From positions 1 to 62,892 of the forward strand of contig CAZLEX010000005.1 of the NCBI GenBank assembly GCA_964558655.1: a stretch of 62,892 nucleotides of DNA, written 5' to 3'. Within the stretch, counting starts at the first letter, position 1. Every line of letters starts with the position of its first letter. Source of the DNA: RGIG6353 sp964558655 (lineage in GTDB: Bacteria; Bacillota; Clostridia; Oscillospirales; SIG627). A program made the translations under genes and the position numbers. Under the pieces are notes generated by a model, which was given only the letters and a program-made list of their open reading frames with translations, was not told the DNA's origin and ran no database searches. Below, one piece after another: positions 48,676 through 59,323 of the stretch.

Positions 48676-51163
48676 CGTCTTCATCTTTGTGAGCTTCGGC
48701 ATATTCGGCACAAAGTTCTTCCCATGATACCGTATTTTCTTTATTATGCTCCACGCAATAACTGTTCAGCGGTCTGGTTATTCCCATGGTAAATCCCGGA
48801 TAAGTCCCGTCAATATAAAGATTCATATAAAACGGCAATGATGTATCGTCCGGATACTTGTACCCTTCCGGCACTTCCATATAAGTGTATTGGGCATCCG
48901 TAACCGCAACATTCACCTCAAGTTTTCTGTCTTCGTTTTTTACCAGTGCAACCTGATGGGTATGCTCACATCCCTCGCCGGCAACCGAATTTGTTTCGTC
49001 ACAAATATCGACCATAACATGAACATTACACTCGGAAGTAGGCACATTGTTATATGCAAAATAACCTGTGGCAGTCCTATCACCTCTGGGATCATGTTTG
49101 CAATTTTCACTCACTAAAAGTCCCGAATCTTTACAGTATTCAACTTCCACAAGAGTTGAAAAATCGAAACTCTTGACCTTTTCTCCCGTCTCTTCCTGAC
49201 GGGTAAGATATTTTTCGTGAATTTTCGTCATAACGAGATCCCACGCATCAAGAGCGGCAGTCTTATACTCCGTAGACATATATCTCGGTTGGTCATATCC
49301 GAACCAAACACAACCTACAAAATAAGGAGTATATCCGGCAAAATACAAATCTTTGCTGTCGTTTGTAGTACCGGTTTTTGCCGCAACATCAATCTTTTTG
49401 GAAAGGCTTAAACCTCTTGCCGTTCCGTAGCCGTAAGGATCCGCAACCTCCGTAAGAATTTTTGTCATAACCAAAGCCGCTTCGGAACTTATAACATTAT
49501 CGCGATATTCGGCATTTGAAAGGATTAAATTCCCCTGTGCATCTTCGACTTTTATATAAGTGCGTGATTTATTGTAAACTCCGTTGTTCGCAAGTGTCGC
49601 ATAAGCTGTAGCCATGTCTCTGAGCGTTACACCGTAGGTAAAACCTCCAAGTGCAAGAGGAGACAGGTTTAAGTCATTTCTGGCACCCGCAACCAAAGTA
49701 GAAAGTCTGTATCGGCTCTTCAGCATATCAAATACATAATCGGTGCCGAGTTCGTCGACAATTCTTACCGCAACCGTGTTTACCGAGCGTATAACCGCAT
49801 CGGCAACAGTTGTCTTTCCTCGATAAGTCGCAGGAGAATTCGACGGCCATGCTTTGCCCGTTGACGAATTTATATTGTAAGGGAAATCATCTATTGAAGT
49901 CGAATAATTTATTATTCCGGCGTCAAGTCCCAAAGAATATACCGAGAGAGGTTTAATCGAAGAACCGGGCTGTCGGGAAGTCATTGTAGCTCTGTTCCAG
50001 CCTCTGTTCTCCTTTTTTTCACCCCGTCCGCCGACGATACCCAATACATTTCCGTTATACGGATTTACAACAACCATTGCCGATTCCGGCTGAACTCCTT
50101 CGGATGTTTTGGGGAAAGATTCATCGTCTGAAAATATCTCCTCCATAGCGGTTTGAACATCTATATCCATTGTTGTGTAAATTTTTAATCCGCCCGAATA
50201 CACATACTGTGTTGCACTGTTTTCATCTAAATCATACTGCTCCATAAGATCCGCTATTACATCGTCCATTACGGTATCCACAAACCAGGAGTGTATTTTT
50301 ATATCTTCCTCATCTTCACCGCCGTCACCGTTAAAAAGCACGACATCCATGTCATATACTTCGTCGAATTCTTCTTGTGTCAGCAAACCCTGCTCAAGCA
50401 TTTCGGTAAAAATTACCTGACGCCTTTCTTTGTTATTTTCGGGATTTAAAATAGGGTCATAATAGGTCGGGCGATTTGTGATTCCCGCAATGCAGGCACA
50501 TTCCACCAAAGTAAGTTCGGACACATCTTTGTGAAAATAAAGCTCGGCTGCCGACTGAACTCCGCTGCACCCCTGAGACAGATAAATGGTATTAAGATAC
50601 ATTTCAAGTATCTCTTCTTTTGTTTTCTTCTTTTCAAGCGAAAGTGCTCTGAATATCTCCTGTATCTTTCGCTGAACTTTAACATCGTCGTCTCCCGTAA
50701 CATTTTTTATAAGTTGCTGAGTTATGGTAGATCCGCCGTAACCGAATGAACCGTTTTTAAATACATGCAATACCGCTCCCGCAGTTCTTTTCCAATCCAC
50801 GCCGTCATGAGTCCAAAAACGCTTATCCTCTATGGCTACAATACAATCCACAAGGTCTCTCGGTATTTGATCATAAGAAACCCAAAGCCTGTTTTCCGTT
50901 CCGTGAATTCTTTCGGTTTCAAGCTCAACCCATTCTCCCTGTGTATGTTCATCATCGGTATAATCCATATAATAAATCGAAGTGGTCTGGCTCAAATCCA
51001 ATTTTAAATTGTCTATGTCATAATCGGTATCGATATTTCCCTTAATGTAAAGAGCCAGGGCAACCGCCATAATGGATCCGGAAACTATCCCTATAAGAAG
51101 CACCGTCAAAAAAACATTCACTATCCACTTTAAAATTCCGACAAATAAATTCTTTTTTTTCAT
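48662..51163 (-). CDS. pbpA: Class A penicillin-binding protein 1A (bifunctional)
   Basis: 833 residues. An N-terminal membrane anchor (~10-35) is followed by glycosyltransferase GT51 with VAIEDKRFWTHDGVDWKRT near residue 110 and GGSTITQQLIKN. The transpeptidase has SSIKPLS (SxxK), RSVNT (SxN) and AKTGTTND (KTG). A C-terminal extension is Cys/His-containing and ends in acidic residues. It polymerises and cross-links peptidoglycan. It starts 2 nt after dnaE. Confidence 0.94.
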   Translation of the reverse strand: MKKKNLFVGILKWIVNVFLTVLLIGIVSGSIMAVALALYIKGNIDTDYDIDNLKLDLSQTTSIYYMDYTDDEHTQGEWVELETERIHGTENRLWVSYDQIPRDLVDCIVAIEDKRFWTHDGVDWKRTAGAVLHVFKNGSFGYGGSTITQQLIKNVTGDDDVKVQRKIQEIFRALSLEKKKTKEEILEMYLNTIYLSQGCSGVQSAAELYFHKDVSELTLVECACIAGITNRPTYYDPILNPENNKERRQVIFTEMLEQGLLTQEEFDEVYDMDVVLFNGDGGEDEEDIKIHSWFVDTVMDDVIADLMEQYDLDENSATQYVYSGGLKIYTTMDIDVQTAMEEIFSDDESFPKTSEGVQPESAMVVVNPYNGNVLGIVGGRGEKKENRGWNRATMTSRQPGSSIKPLSVYSLGLDAGIINYSTSIDDFPYNINSSTGKAWPSNSPATYRGKTTVADAVIRSVNTVAVRIVDELGTDYVFDMLKSRYRLSTLVAGARNDLNLSPLALGGFTYGVTLRDMATAYATLANNGVYNKSRTYIKVEDAQGNLILSNAEYRDNVISSEAALVMTKILTEVADPYGYGTARGLSLSKKIDVAAKTGTTNDSKDLYFAGYTPYFVGCVWFGYDQPRYMSTEYKTAALDAWDLVMTKIHEKYLTRQEETGEKVKSFDFSTLVEVEYCKDSGLLVSENCKHDPRGDRTATGYFAYNNVPTSECNVHVMVDICDETNSVAGEGCEHTHQVALVKNEDRKLEVNVAVTDAQYTYMEVPEGYKYPDDTSLPFYMNLYIDGTYPGFTMGITRPLNSYCVEHNKENTVSWEELCAEYAEAHKDEDDEDS

Positions 51164-51165
51164 GA

Positions 51166-54100
51166 TTAAACCTTCTCCTTTTTTACGGCGACATTATCGG
51201 TACCTATAACAGCTCCCAAATCTCTCAGAATTTTGTCATTCACACAAACGGATATTCCTGAAAGTTTGAAACTTTTTTTATCATTTTCACAATAAAATAC
51301 CACACCGCTTAAACCCGAATTTCTTCTTAAAATGTCCAATACGGTATTTATGCGTTCGTCATTTTTGGACTTAACCCTTATATAAAGCGTCCGCGTTTGC
51401 TCCGTATTTGCCGAATTTAAAATTTCGTCAACGGAATTAATACGCCTTCCTCGCACGGACTTTTTTTGTAAATCGGCATCACAGCAGGCCTTTTCAACAT
51501 TTTTTGCCAAAAGCTTTAATTCGTCTCCTTTAAAAGATATTTCGCACTTTATCAGCAAAACATTTTCACTTTCAAGCAAATCGAACGAATCTTGAAAAAC
51601 TTTTGGGAAAACAACAATCTCGGCAGAAGAATAAATATCCGAAAAATTCAAAAAAGCCATAACTCCGCCGGATTTTGCCGTAACTGTTTTTTTACCGGTT
51701 ATATTTCCGATTACCGATACAATCTGCCCTTCGGAAAATTCATTCGTACCGGAATCAAAGCTGTTCTTTATATCGGCAATGCTCGCACATTCCGAAAAAG
51801 TTTTTTTGTAATCGTCAAGAGGGTGCCCCGACAGCCATACTCCCGTTACGCTTTTTTCCATTTCAAGCCGTTCGATAAGTTTTTCTTTTCCGACATCATT
51901 AAATTCTATTTCAAACGATGTTGTACCGCTGTCTCCGGAAAACAAATCTATCTGCCCGGACACATTTTTCCGTCTTATTTCAGCCGCCTTTTCAACTGCC
52001 TGAGATAGTGTGGAAAGCATTTCACAGCGGCCGTCATGCAAACTGTCAAACGCACCTGCCATTATGAGACTTTCCGTCATTTTTTTATTTGAATCGTGAG
52101 CAGACATACGCATTACATAATCTTCAAAACTTGAAAAAGGTCTTATCTTTCTTTCGGCAAAAATTTGCTCTAACGCTCCAATTCCGACATTTTTAATCCC
52201 GAGAAGTCCAAACATCACTCCGTCCGGTGTAACCGTAAATTCAGCCTCGCTTTTGTTAATATCCGGTAAAAGGATCGGTATTGACAAAGCTCGACATTCC
52301 GCAACATACAAATTTATCTTTTCTTCTTCATCTGCAGATAAACTTATCAGAGACGCCATATACTCTGCGGGATAATAATACTTGAGCCATGCAGTTCGAT
52401 AGGTAAGATAACTGTAAGCACAAGCGTGCGACTTATTAAAGGCGTATTTTGCAAATTCTGCCATTTTATCAAATATTTTTTCGGCATTTTCCGGCTTTAT
52501 TCCCCGTGCAACCGCTCCTTCGATACTCCCGTCTTCGCTTCCATACAAAAAGACTCTGCGTTCATTCTCCATAACCGCTCTGTTCTTTTTACTCATAGCC
52601 CGTCTTACAATATCGGCTCTGCCGAAAGAATAACCCGCAAGAGAGCGAAAAATCTGCATTACCTGTTCTTGATACACAATACAGCCGTATGTGACGGAGA
52701 GTATCGGTTCAAGCCTCTCGTCATCGTAAATTATTTTATCTTTATTTCGGCTGTTCTCAATATATTTCGGTATAGATTCCATAGGTCCGGGACGGTAAAG
52801 TGCAATAGCCGCAGTTATATCCTCTATTGATCGGGGATGAAGACGCATCATAAGATTTCTCATTCCGGCAGATTCTATCTGAAACATTCCCAATGTTGCT
52901 CCTGAGGATATATATGAAAAAACTTTTTCATCGTGAAGATTTATCTTTTCTATATCGAACAGCGGATTTTTTTCTTTGATTCTGCTCACGGTTCCGTCTA
53001 TCACGGACAAAAACCTTAATCCGAGAAAATCAATTTTAAGAAGTCCCAAATCGGCTATTGTATTCATAGGATACTGAGTAGCACTTACATCTTTGCAGGT
53101 ACACAAGGGCACATACTCGCTTACCGGCTTATCCGTTATAACAACTCCTGCCGCATGCAATGAAACATGTCTTGGCATTCCCTCCAGCAATGACGATATA
53201 TCAATCAGCTTTTTCACAGCATCGGAAGAATCATACATATCACGCAATTTTGAATTTTCCGACATAGCACGGTCTATTGTCATATCGAGCGTTCTCGGTA
53301 TCTGTCTTGCAATCTCATCAACTTCTCCGTAAGACATTCCGAGTACCCTGCCGACATCTCTGACAACAGCCCTTGCCGCAAGCGTGTTAAAAGTTACGAT
53401 TTGAGAAACTCTGTCGGCACCGTAACGGCTTATAACATATTCAATTACCTCACGGCGTCTTTCGTTGCAAAAATCTATGTCAAAGTCAGGCATACTGACA
53501 CGCTCTGGATTCAAAAATCTTTCAAAAAGCAACCCATGCGATATCGGATCAACTCCTGTAATTCCCAGAGCAAAAGCCGCAAGACTACCTGCACCGGAAC
53601 CTCTGCCCGGCCCTACCGAAATACCATTGTCTTTCGCAAAAGAGATGAAATCGTCAACTATAAGATAATATTCGGCAAACCCCATGGAAATAATTACCGA
53701 CAACTCATATTCAAGTCTTTTGGAATATTTTTCTCTGTCTTCATGTGAAATTGAGTACTGTTTAAATCTGTTTTGCAATCCCTCTTCACATTTTTTTCTT
53801 AAACAATCATTATTGGACAAACCGTAAATGTTTTTGAACGAAGGAAGAAACAGTTTGTCGAAAGTAAAATCAAAATTGCACTTATTAACAATTTTTACGG
53901 TGTTTTCTATGGCTTCCGGAACATTTTCAAACAGTCGTGACATTTCTTCTCCCGACTTCATATAATATTCGTCGGTGCGAAATCCGGGAAAGCGTCCGTT
54001 TTCGAGAGTGGAAGATGTCTGTATACACATAAGTACGGCTTGCGAATTGGCATCTTCTTTTTCCACATAATGAACATCGTTTGTCGCAACAACGGGTATT

Positions 54101-54690
54101 CCCGTCTCTCTTGCTATTTTTAAAATTCCGGAATTTACGGAAGTTTCCTCGGGAATAAAATGATTTTGAAGTTCCAAATAAAAATCATCTCCGAAAATCT
54201 CCCGCATTTCAAGTGCACACGAAAATGCCGAACTGTAATTCCCTTCGAGTATTAACTTAGGTATTTGTCCGGAAATACAAGCCGAAAGTGCTATCAACCC
54301 TTTACTGTGCTTTTTTAAAGTCTCCTTATCAATTCTCGGCTTTACATAAAACCCCTCTGAATAAGACAAAGAATTCAGTTTTATCAAATTGCGGTATCCT
54401 TCTTCATCCTTTACAAGAAGCACCAAATGAGAATAATCTCTGTCAAGAGAGTAAATTTTATCTGTCATTTTTCTCGGTGCAATGTACATTTCACACCCGA
54501 TAACAGGTTTTATTCCGTTTTTTTTGGCAGCCTTATAAAAATCAACCGCCCCGTACATTACTCCGTGATCGGTTATGGCAACGGCATGCTGTCCTAATTT
54601 TTTCGCATACTCGAACAGCCTGTCAATACGGCAGGCTCCATCCAAAAGGCTGTATTCCGTGTGCAAATGAAGATGGGCAAAATCCGGCAT
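51166..54690 (-). CDS. dnaE: DNA polymerase III alpha subunit DnaE
   Basis: 1174 residues from ATG 54690 (a TTG directly before it is in frame). Order: PHP domain (HLHTEYSLLDGACRIDRLF), palm with catalytic aspartates in VSMPDFDIDFCNERR near residue 400, thumb and fingers, HhH (ALEQIFAERKI) and a C-terminal OB-fold (VIGNITGKKTVTAKSGGVMAFL). It is the error-prone/lagging-strand replicase that works beside PolC in Firmicutes. Its start overlaps the whiA stop in TGATG. Confidence 0.97.
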   Translation of the reverse strand: MPDFAHLHLHTEYSLLDGACRIDRLFEYAKKLGQHAVAITDHGVMYGAVDFYKAAKKNGIKPVIGCEMYIAPRKMTDKIYSLDRDYSHLVLLVKDEEGYRNLIKLNSLSYSEGFYVKPRIDKETLKKHSKGLIALSACISGQIPKLILEGNYSSAFSCALEMREIFGDDFYLELQNHFIPEETSVNSGILKIARETGIPVVATNDVHYVEKEDANSQAVLMCIQTSSTLENGRFPGFRTDEYYMKSGEEMSRLFENVPEAIENTVKIVNKCNFDFTFDKLFLPSFKNIYGLSNNDCLRKKCEEGLQNRFKQYSISHEDREKYSKRLEYELSVIISMGFAEYYLIVDDFISFAKDNGISVGPGRGSGAGSLAAFALGITGVDPISHGLLFERFLNPERVSMPDFDIDFCNERRREVIEYVISRYGADRVSQIVTFNTLAARAVVRDVGRVLGMSYGEVDEIARQIPRTLDMTIDRAMSENSKLRDMYDSSDAVKKLIDISSLLEGMPRHVSLHAAGVVITDKPVSEYVPLCTCKDVSATQYPMNTIADLGLLKIDFLGLRFLSVIDGTVSRIKEKNPLFDIEKINLHDEKVFSYISSGATLGMFQIESAGMRNLMMRLHPRSIEDITAAIALYRPGPMESIPKYIENSRNKDKIIYDDERLEPILSVTYGCIVYQEQVMQIFRSLAGYSFGRADIVRRAMSKKNRAVMENERRVFLYGSEDGSIEGAVARGIKPENAEKIFDKMAEFAKYAFNKSHACAYSYLTYRTAWLKYYYPAEYMASLISLSADEEEKINLYVAECRALSIPILLPDINKSEAEFTVTPDGVMFGLLGIKNVGIGALEQIFAERKIRPFSSFEDYVMRMSAHDSNKKMTESLIMAGAFDSLHDGRCEMLSTLSQAVEKAAEIRRKNVSGQIDLFSGDSGTTSFEIEFNDVGKEKLIERLEMEKSVTGVWLSGHPLDDYKKTFSECASIADIKNSFDSGTNEFSEGQIVSVIGNITGKKTVTAKSGGVMAFLNFSDIYSSAEIVVFPKVFQDSFDLLESENVLLIKCEISFKGDELKLLAKNVEKACCDADLQKKSVRGRRINSVDEILNSANTEQTRTLYIRVKSKNDERINTVLDILRRNSGLSGVVFYCENDKKSFKLSGISVCVNDKILRDLGAVIGTDNVAVKKEKV

Positions 54691-55622
54691 CAATCCAATT
54701 CCTTTGCTATTTCTGTAATTTTCCGTAATCTTCGGTTAAGTGCCGAACGGGACAAATTCCCCTTATCGTAAAGCAAGCACAGTTGCGTAAGCGATGCATC
54801 GGGATACCGTAGCCTGAGTTCAGCCGCCTCGCGAAGTTCTTCGGACAAAGTATTCCACGCATTCTTACTCTTTATTTTGTCAGCCGCCACTTTAAACTCA
54901 ACAAATGCCGAAACTGTCTTGCGGGTATTGGAATTTTCGCAATTGCAACTTCTGTTAAGATTATTTTTTATTTCTTTTTCGATACTTTTTTCAATTATGT
55001 CAAGTGAATATTTACCAGCACCTATTTCATAAAAAAAATCGGATATGCGTTCACTGCCTTTAATATAAATCACATAGATATTGCGTCTTTTCGTAAATCC
55101 GACATCTTTTCCCTCAACAAGCAAAAGCGAAAACAAAGCTTCCGCCAGTTTTTCGTCCGAAATCAAAAATTCGGCATGGTAACTTTTTTGCGGATCTGTA
55201 ACTGTACCGCAAGAAAGAAAAACACCCCTCAAAAAATATTTCGAACATTCGGCACAGTGAAACAAATCGGATAAATCAAGCTCTTTTTCGGCAGAGTTCA
55301 AATAAATTTTCGTATACTCTTCCGGAAGTCTGATCTCAAAAAATTCTTTGTCGCGAATGGATATATTTTTCGCTTGAGGTTCAATGCGGATAAACTGTAT
55401 AAGTATGTATATCAAAAGTTCGGAAAAATTATCCGACGCCAATTTCAGAACATTTTTTTCGAAAAAACATTTTTTTGAAAACAAAAGCGATCCGCACAAA
55501 AAAGCTTCGGCACAGCATTTATTTATCTTTCTGTCTTTCCCGCCTTTTGTAAATCCGGTCTCGGTACAAGTACGCTCACACAAATATTCTTTTATCCGGG
55601 CACTGTAAGAAGTTTTCAGCAA
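54690..55622 (-). CDS. whiA: WhiA DNA-binding protein
   Basis: 310 residues from a TTG start with AAAGGAG 10 nt upstream. The N-terminal LAGLIDADG-like region (CCAEAFLCGSLLFSK, AEFLISDEKLAEAL) and the C-terminal HTH (LRLRYPDASLTQLCLLYDKGNLSRSALNRRLRKI) are typical. In Bacillus it affects cell division and chromosome segregation. It usually follows rapZ and yvcK; here it overlaps murB instead. Confidence 0.95.
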   Translation of the reverse strand: MLKTSYSARIKEYLCERTCTETGFTKGGKDRKINKCCAEAFLCGSLLFSKKCFFEKNVLKLASDNFSELLIYILIQFIRIEPQAKNISIRDKEFFEIRLPEEYTKIYLNSAEKELDLSDLFHCAECSKYFLRGVFLSCGTVTDPQKSYHAEFLISDEKLAEALFSLLLVEGKDVGFTKRRNIYVIYIKGSERISDFFYEIGAGKYSLDIIEKSIEKEIKNNLNRSCNCENSNTRKTVSAFVEFKVAADKIKSKNAWNTLSEELREAAELRLRYPDASLTQLCLLYDKGNLSRSALNRRLRKITEIAKELD

Positions 55623-56545
55623 ATGCTCTTTTCTCCTTTCGGTGAAAGATAGCGGATTTCCGGTTCCAACTCAATTCCGAAACATTCTGACACTTTGTTT
55701 TTTACCTGCTCCATAAGAATTCTGACATCGCTTGACGATGCGTTCCCCAAATTTACGACAAAACCCGAATGTTTTTCGGAAATCTGTGCTTCTCCGATTC
55801 TAAAACCTTTTAACCCGCTTTCTTCTATAAGTTTTGCCGCAAAATACCCTTCCGGGCGTTTAAAAGCCGAACCCGCACTCGGATATTCAAGCGGCTGTTT
55901 CTCACGGCGACGGGCAAGAAGCTCTTCTTCGCGAAGTTTTATATTCTCCGACGAATCCTTTCTTAAATCAAACCGAGCCTCAAGCACATATTCATGTTTT
56001 TTTAAAAAAGAACTGTTTCTGTACGAAAACAGGTTTTCACTTTTTTCGTATTTGACAAAGCCTTCGTTTTCGTTCCATACCGTACAGTCAAGAAAAACAT
56101 CTGCAATCTCTCCGCCGTACGCTCCCGCGTTCATAGCAACGGCACCGCCTACACTTCCCGGTATGCCGCAAGCAAATTCAAGTCCGGAAAGCCCGTGACT
56201 GCCGACAAATCTCGAAAGCGAGGTAAGGCCGACGCCTGCCATAGCACTGACGCAAGAATCGCATATATTTTTTTCGTTTAAAAGTTCCGTAAAAATCACT
56301 GCTCCCCGAAACCCTTCATCATCAGCCAAAAGGTTTGAGCCTCTTCCCATTACATAAAACGGTATACGAAGCTTTGTACATGCCTCTGCCGCAATTGCAA
56401 ATTCTTCGGGTGATTTCGGAAAAAGCCCCGCGTCAGCAGTACCGCCTATCTTAAAAGATGTCATTTTCGCCAAGCTTACATCGCTTTCAAACTTTATATC
56501 GCTGTCTTTAATTTCCTTTGAAATAACGGAATATATATCCGTCAT
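55616..56545 (-). CDS. murB: UDP-N-acetylenolpyruvoylglucosamine reductase
   Basis: 309 residues, type IIa MurB. The FAD site is seen in FYVMGRGSNLLADDEGFRG and GIPGSVGGAVAMNAGAYG. SAGSAFKRPEGYFAAKLIEE near residue 230 carries the catalytic serine, and KHSGFVVN near the end the conserved His. It makes UDP-MurNAc with NADPH. Overlaps glcK and whiA. Confidence 0.97.
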   Translation of the reverse strand: MTDIYSVISKEIKDSDIKFESDVSLAKMTSFKIGGTADAGLFPKSPEEFAIAAEACTKLRIPFYVMGRGSNLLADDEGFRGAVIFTELLNEKNICDSCVSAMAGVGLTSLSRFVGSHGLSGLEFACGIPGSVGGAVAMNAGAYGGEIADVFLDCTVWNENEGFVKYEKSENLFSYRNSSFLKKHEYVLEARFDLRKDSSENIKLREEELLARRREKQPLEYPSAGSAFKRPEGYFAAKLIEESGLKGFRIGEAQISEKHSGFVVNLGNASSSDVRILMEQVKNKVSECFGIELEPEIRYLSPKGEKSIC

Positions 56546-57507
56546 CGGTTTACTCCGAGCATTGCCGCACCGATAATTCCGGCATCATTACGCAACTGTG
56601 CTATCCTTACCTTCGTTGCCGGAACATTTTCGGAAAGTGCCGTATAAACTTCCTTGTAAATTTTCTCGACAAGAGGTATGAGAAGAGTATCTTTTTCGTT
56701 GCTTATTCCTCCGCCTATGCTTAACACTTCGGGTTCGAATATGTTTATTATGTTCGTAATTCCGCAAGCAAGATATGAAATATATTCTTCAACCACTTTT
56801 TTGCCTGCCTCATCTCCGGCACGCATTGCGTCAAACGATGTTTTCCCGTTTACACGGTTTATATCCCCACCGCAAATATTCCACATTTCGCTGTCCGGAC
56901 ATTTCTCCATCATTTCTTTGGTCATTCTTACCAATCCGGTAACAGAACCGTAGGATTCAAAGCATCCCTTTCGACCGCAGGTACACTGCACTCCGTCTTT
57001 AACAATTACCATATGACCGAGTTCGGCACCGGCAAAATTAAATCCCGAATACACTTTGTGATCTATTATTACTCCGCCTCCGACTCCCGTGCCGAGAGTT
57101 ACCATAACAGATGTTCTGAACCCTTTTGCCGATCCGACTTCGGCCTCACCTTTAGCGGCGGCATTTGCATCGTTTTCTATGCTCATATTTTTTATACCGG
57201 TTCTGGCAGAAAGTTCTTTTACAATCGGATATGCATTCATGGAAGTTATATTGTTCGAACACTCGACAACACCTTTTACACTGTCGCAGATGCCGGGAGA
57301 TGCTATTCCGCAAAAATCAACTTCTTCAATGCCGATACCGGCTTTTTCGCAAACTTCAAAACAGCACTTTGCCATATCATCGGTTATTTCGTCAGCAGAC
57401 CGATTTGCCAGCGTCGGAGTAGATACTTTTTCGATTATTTTTCCGTCTTCATCTACAAGACCTACCGCAATATTTGTACCGCCCAAATCAATTCCCAAAA
57501 GTTTCAT
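56542..57507 (-). CDS. glcK: ROK-family glucokinase
   Basis: 321 residues. The phosphate-1 motif LLGIDLGGTNIAVGLV starts the protein. ROK signatures are GTGVGGGVIIDHKVYSG, GHMVI and the zinc site CTCGRKGCFESYGS (near residue 170). It phosphorylates glucose to glucose 6-phosphate in the cytosol. Position next to hprK links it to catabolite control. Confidence 0.94.
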   Translation of the reverse strand: MKLLGIDLGGTNIAVGLVDEDGKIIEKVSTPTLANRSADEITDDMAKCCFEVCEKAGIGIEEVDFCGIASPGICDSVKGVVECSNNITSMNAYPIVKELSARTGIKNMSIENDANAAAKGEAEVGSAKGFRTSVMVTLGTGVGGGVIIDHKVYSGFNFAGAELGHMVIVKDGVQCTCGRKGCFESYGSVTGLVRMTKEMMEKCPDSEMWNICGGDINRVNGKTSFDAMRAGDEAGKKVVEEYISYLACGITNIINIFEPEVLSIGGGISNEKDTLLIPLVEKIYKEVYTALSENVPATKVRIAQLRNDAGIIGAAMLGVNR

Positions 57508-57533
57508 AAAAATTATCCCCCAAAAATTTAAGT

Positions 57534-58469
57534 TTATCTTTCTTCGGAGAGTCCTTCTCCCATTAATTTTTTATTGAATTCAACCGCCGTGTCATATCCC
57601 ATCTTTTTCTGACGGTGATTCATTGCGGCAATTTCTATAATAACCGCAAGATTTCGGCCGGGTTTTACAGGGACCGTAATGCAGGGAACTTTAATTCCCA
57701 TAATATCGGCATATTCGGTTTCAAGTCCGAATCTGTCGTAAAATTTGTCTTTATCCCACTGTTCGAGATTTATCATAAGATCGATTTTTTCGGTATTTTT
57801 GACAGCACCCATACCGAATATACGCCGAACATCTACGATGCCGATTCCACGCAGTTCAATATAATGACGTATAAGCTCCGGAGAGGATCCGACAAGAGTT
57901 TTCTCCGATACTTTCCTTATTTCGACGGCATCGTCGGCAACCAGCCTGTGACCTCTCTTAACGAGTTCTATCGCCGCTTCGCTTTTTCCTATTCCGCTGT
58001 CACCTACAATCAGAATACCCTCACCGTAAACTTCGACAAACACTCCGTGCCTTGAAATCATCGGTGCCAATTTTACATTCAGGAAAGAAATGAGAGACGC
58101 CATAAAAGGCGATGTTTTATCTGCGGTAACAAAAACGGGAATCTTATATTTTTCGGCAACCTCAATCACTTCGTCAACAACACCGTCCGTATGTGTAAAG
58201 ACGAGGCAGACAGGGTGTAACGAAAGATACTTATCGAGAATTTCAAGCCTTTTTTCGTGAGAAAAACTCTCAATACAAGTTTTCTCTTCTCTTCCGAGTA
58301 TTTGAATTCTTGCCGAGTCGAAAAAGTCAAAATATCCCATAAGTTGAAGGCCCGGACGATTTATTTCATTTCCGACAATATGAATTTTATCAGCCTCTTC
58401 GGGAAGAAAAACAGATGTAAGCGAAAATTCGTCAACTATTTCTCCGAGTGTACAGTAAACTTCATCCAT
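57534..58469 (-). CDS. hprK: HPr kinase/phosphorylase
   Basis: 311 residues. The C-terminal kinase domain has GDSGIGKSEAAIELVKRGH (P-loop, ~155) and the HprK signature LRGIGIVDVRRIFGMGAV (~205). It phosphorylates HPr at Ser46 when fructose-1,6-bisphosphate is high, driving CcpA-dependent catabolite repression. It follows the GDPD gene by 21 nt with its own AAAGGA site. Confidence 0.97.
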   Translation of the reverse strand: MDEVYCTLGEIVDEFSLTSVFLPEEADKIHIVGNEINRPGLQLMGYFDFFDSARIQILGREEKTCIESFSHEKRLEILDKYLSLHPVCLVFTHTDGVVDEVIEVAEKYKIPVFVTADKTSPFMASLISFLNVKLAPMISRHGVFVEVYGEGILIVGDSGIGKSEAAIELVKRGHRLVADDAVEIRKVSEKTLVGSSPELIRHYIELRGIGIVDVRRIFGMGAVKNTEKIDLMINLEQWDKDKFYDRFGLETEYADIMGIKVPCITVPVKPGRNLAVIIEIAAMNHRQKKMGYDTAVEFNKKLMGEGLSEER

Positions 58470-58490
58470 GCTATAATTTCCTTTGCAATA

Positions 58491-59252
58491 TTATTCAAGT
58501 ATATCGGTGGTTATAAAATCAACCCCGTATTCAATCATTTTTTCACAATCGGGTATATTGTCGCAAGTCCAGCAATTTACTTTTATGCCGTTTGAATGTA
58601 ACTTTTGTACATCTTCGACGCTCAGTCTTTCATAACACAAATCGGCATTAAGTCTGTTTTCGCACATAGTCCGTATTATGTCTTCTTCGGTTATTCCCCT
58701 TGCGATTTCTCCTTTAAGGCATCGCAAAGTATCTCTGAGCCACTGTATTTCGTTATCGGGTAAAATTTTTCTCAAATTCAAACAGTTTTCCAAATCGAAC
58801 GATATAAAAATCACATTTTCTATGTAACCCAATTCCGTAATTTTTTCGACCAGCCTGTTTAAATCATCTTCTTTGAAATGATTTTTTACTTCCAGCACAC
58901 AAATTTTATCATATCTTTTGCAAATTTTAATATATTCTTCCAAAAGCGGTATCCGTATATCGCGTCTTTCCGTTGTTTTATCGGTATCCGGAAGAATTAT
59001 ATCCGAAAATTCCGACCAATCGCTCGTTTCGACATTGATATCGTATTTGCCGAGAGAAACTCTGCTCAAAGTTTCATCGTGTATGATAACAAATTTTCCG
59101 TCTTTTGTTACATGTACATCGGTTTCTATTCCGAAATAGCTTCTGTTCGCCGCCGCAAGAAACGCCGCATTTGTATTTTCTTTTTCAATAGCACTCAATC
59201 CTCTGTGTGCAATCATTTTAGGTTTTTGAGTCTTAATTTTTACCGTATTCAT
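58491..59252 (-). CDS. Glycerophosphodiester phosphodiesterase
   Basis: 253 residues from ATG 59252 (GGAGG 5 nt upstream; 59300 is an unlikely longer start). Motifs IAHRGLSAIEKENT and GIETDVHVTKDGKFVIIHDE give the metal-binding residues of the GDPD TIM barrel. There is no signal peptide, so it is cytosolic, of the UgpQ type. It releases glycerol 3-phosphate from phospholipid headgroups. First gene of the hprK operon. Confidence 0.94.
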   Translation of the reverse strand: MNTVKIKTQKPKMIAHRGLSAIEKENTNAAFLAAANRSYFGIETDVHVTKDGKFVIIHDETLSRVSLGKYDINVETSDWSEFSDIILPDTDKTTERRDIRIPLLEEYIKICKRYDKICVLEVKNHFKEDDLNRLVEKITELGYIENVIFISFDLENCLNLRKILPDNEIQWLRDTLRCLKGEIARGITEEDIIRTMCENRLNADLCYERLSVEDVQKLHSNGIKVNCWTCDNIPDCEKMIEYGVDFITTDILE

Positions 59253-59323
59253 ATCTTCCTCCGTAACAATTTTTCGAAAAGCCGTAAAGACGCTTTGCAA
59301 GGCTTTCTATCTGTACTATCTGT

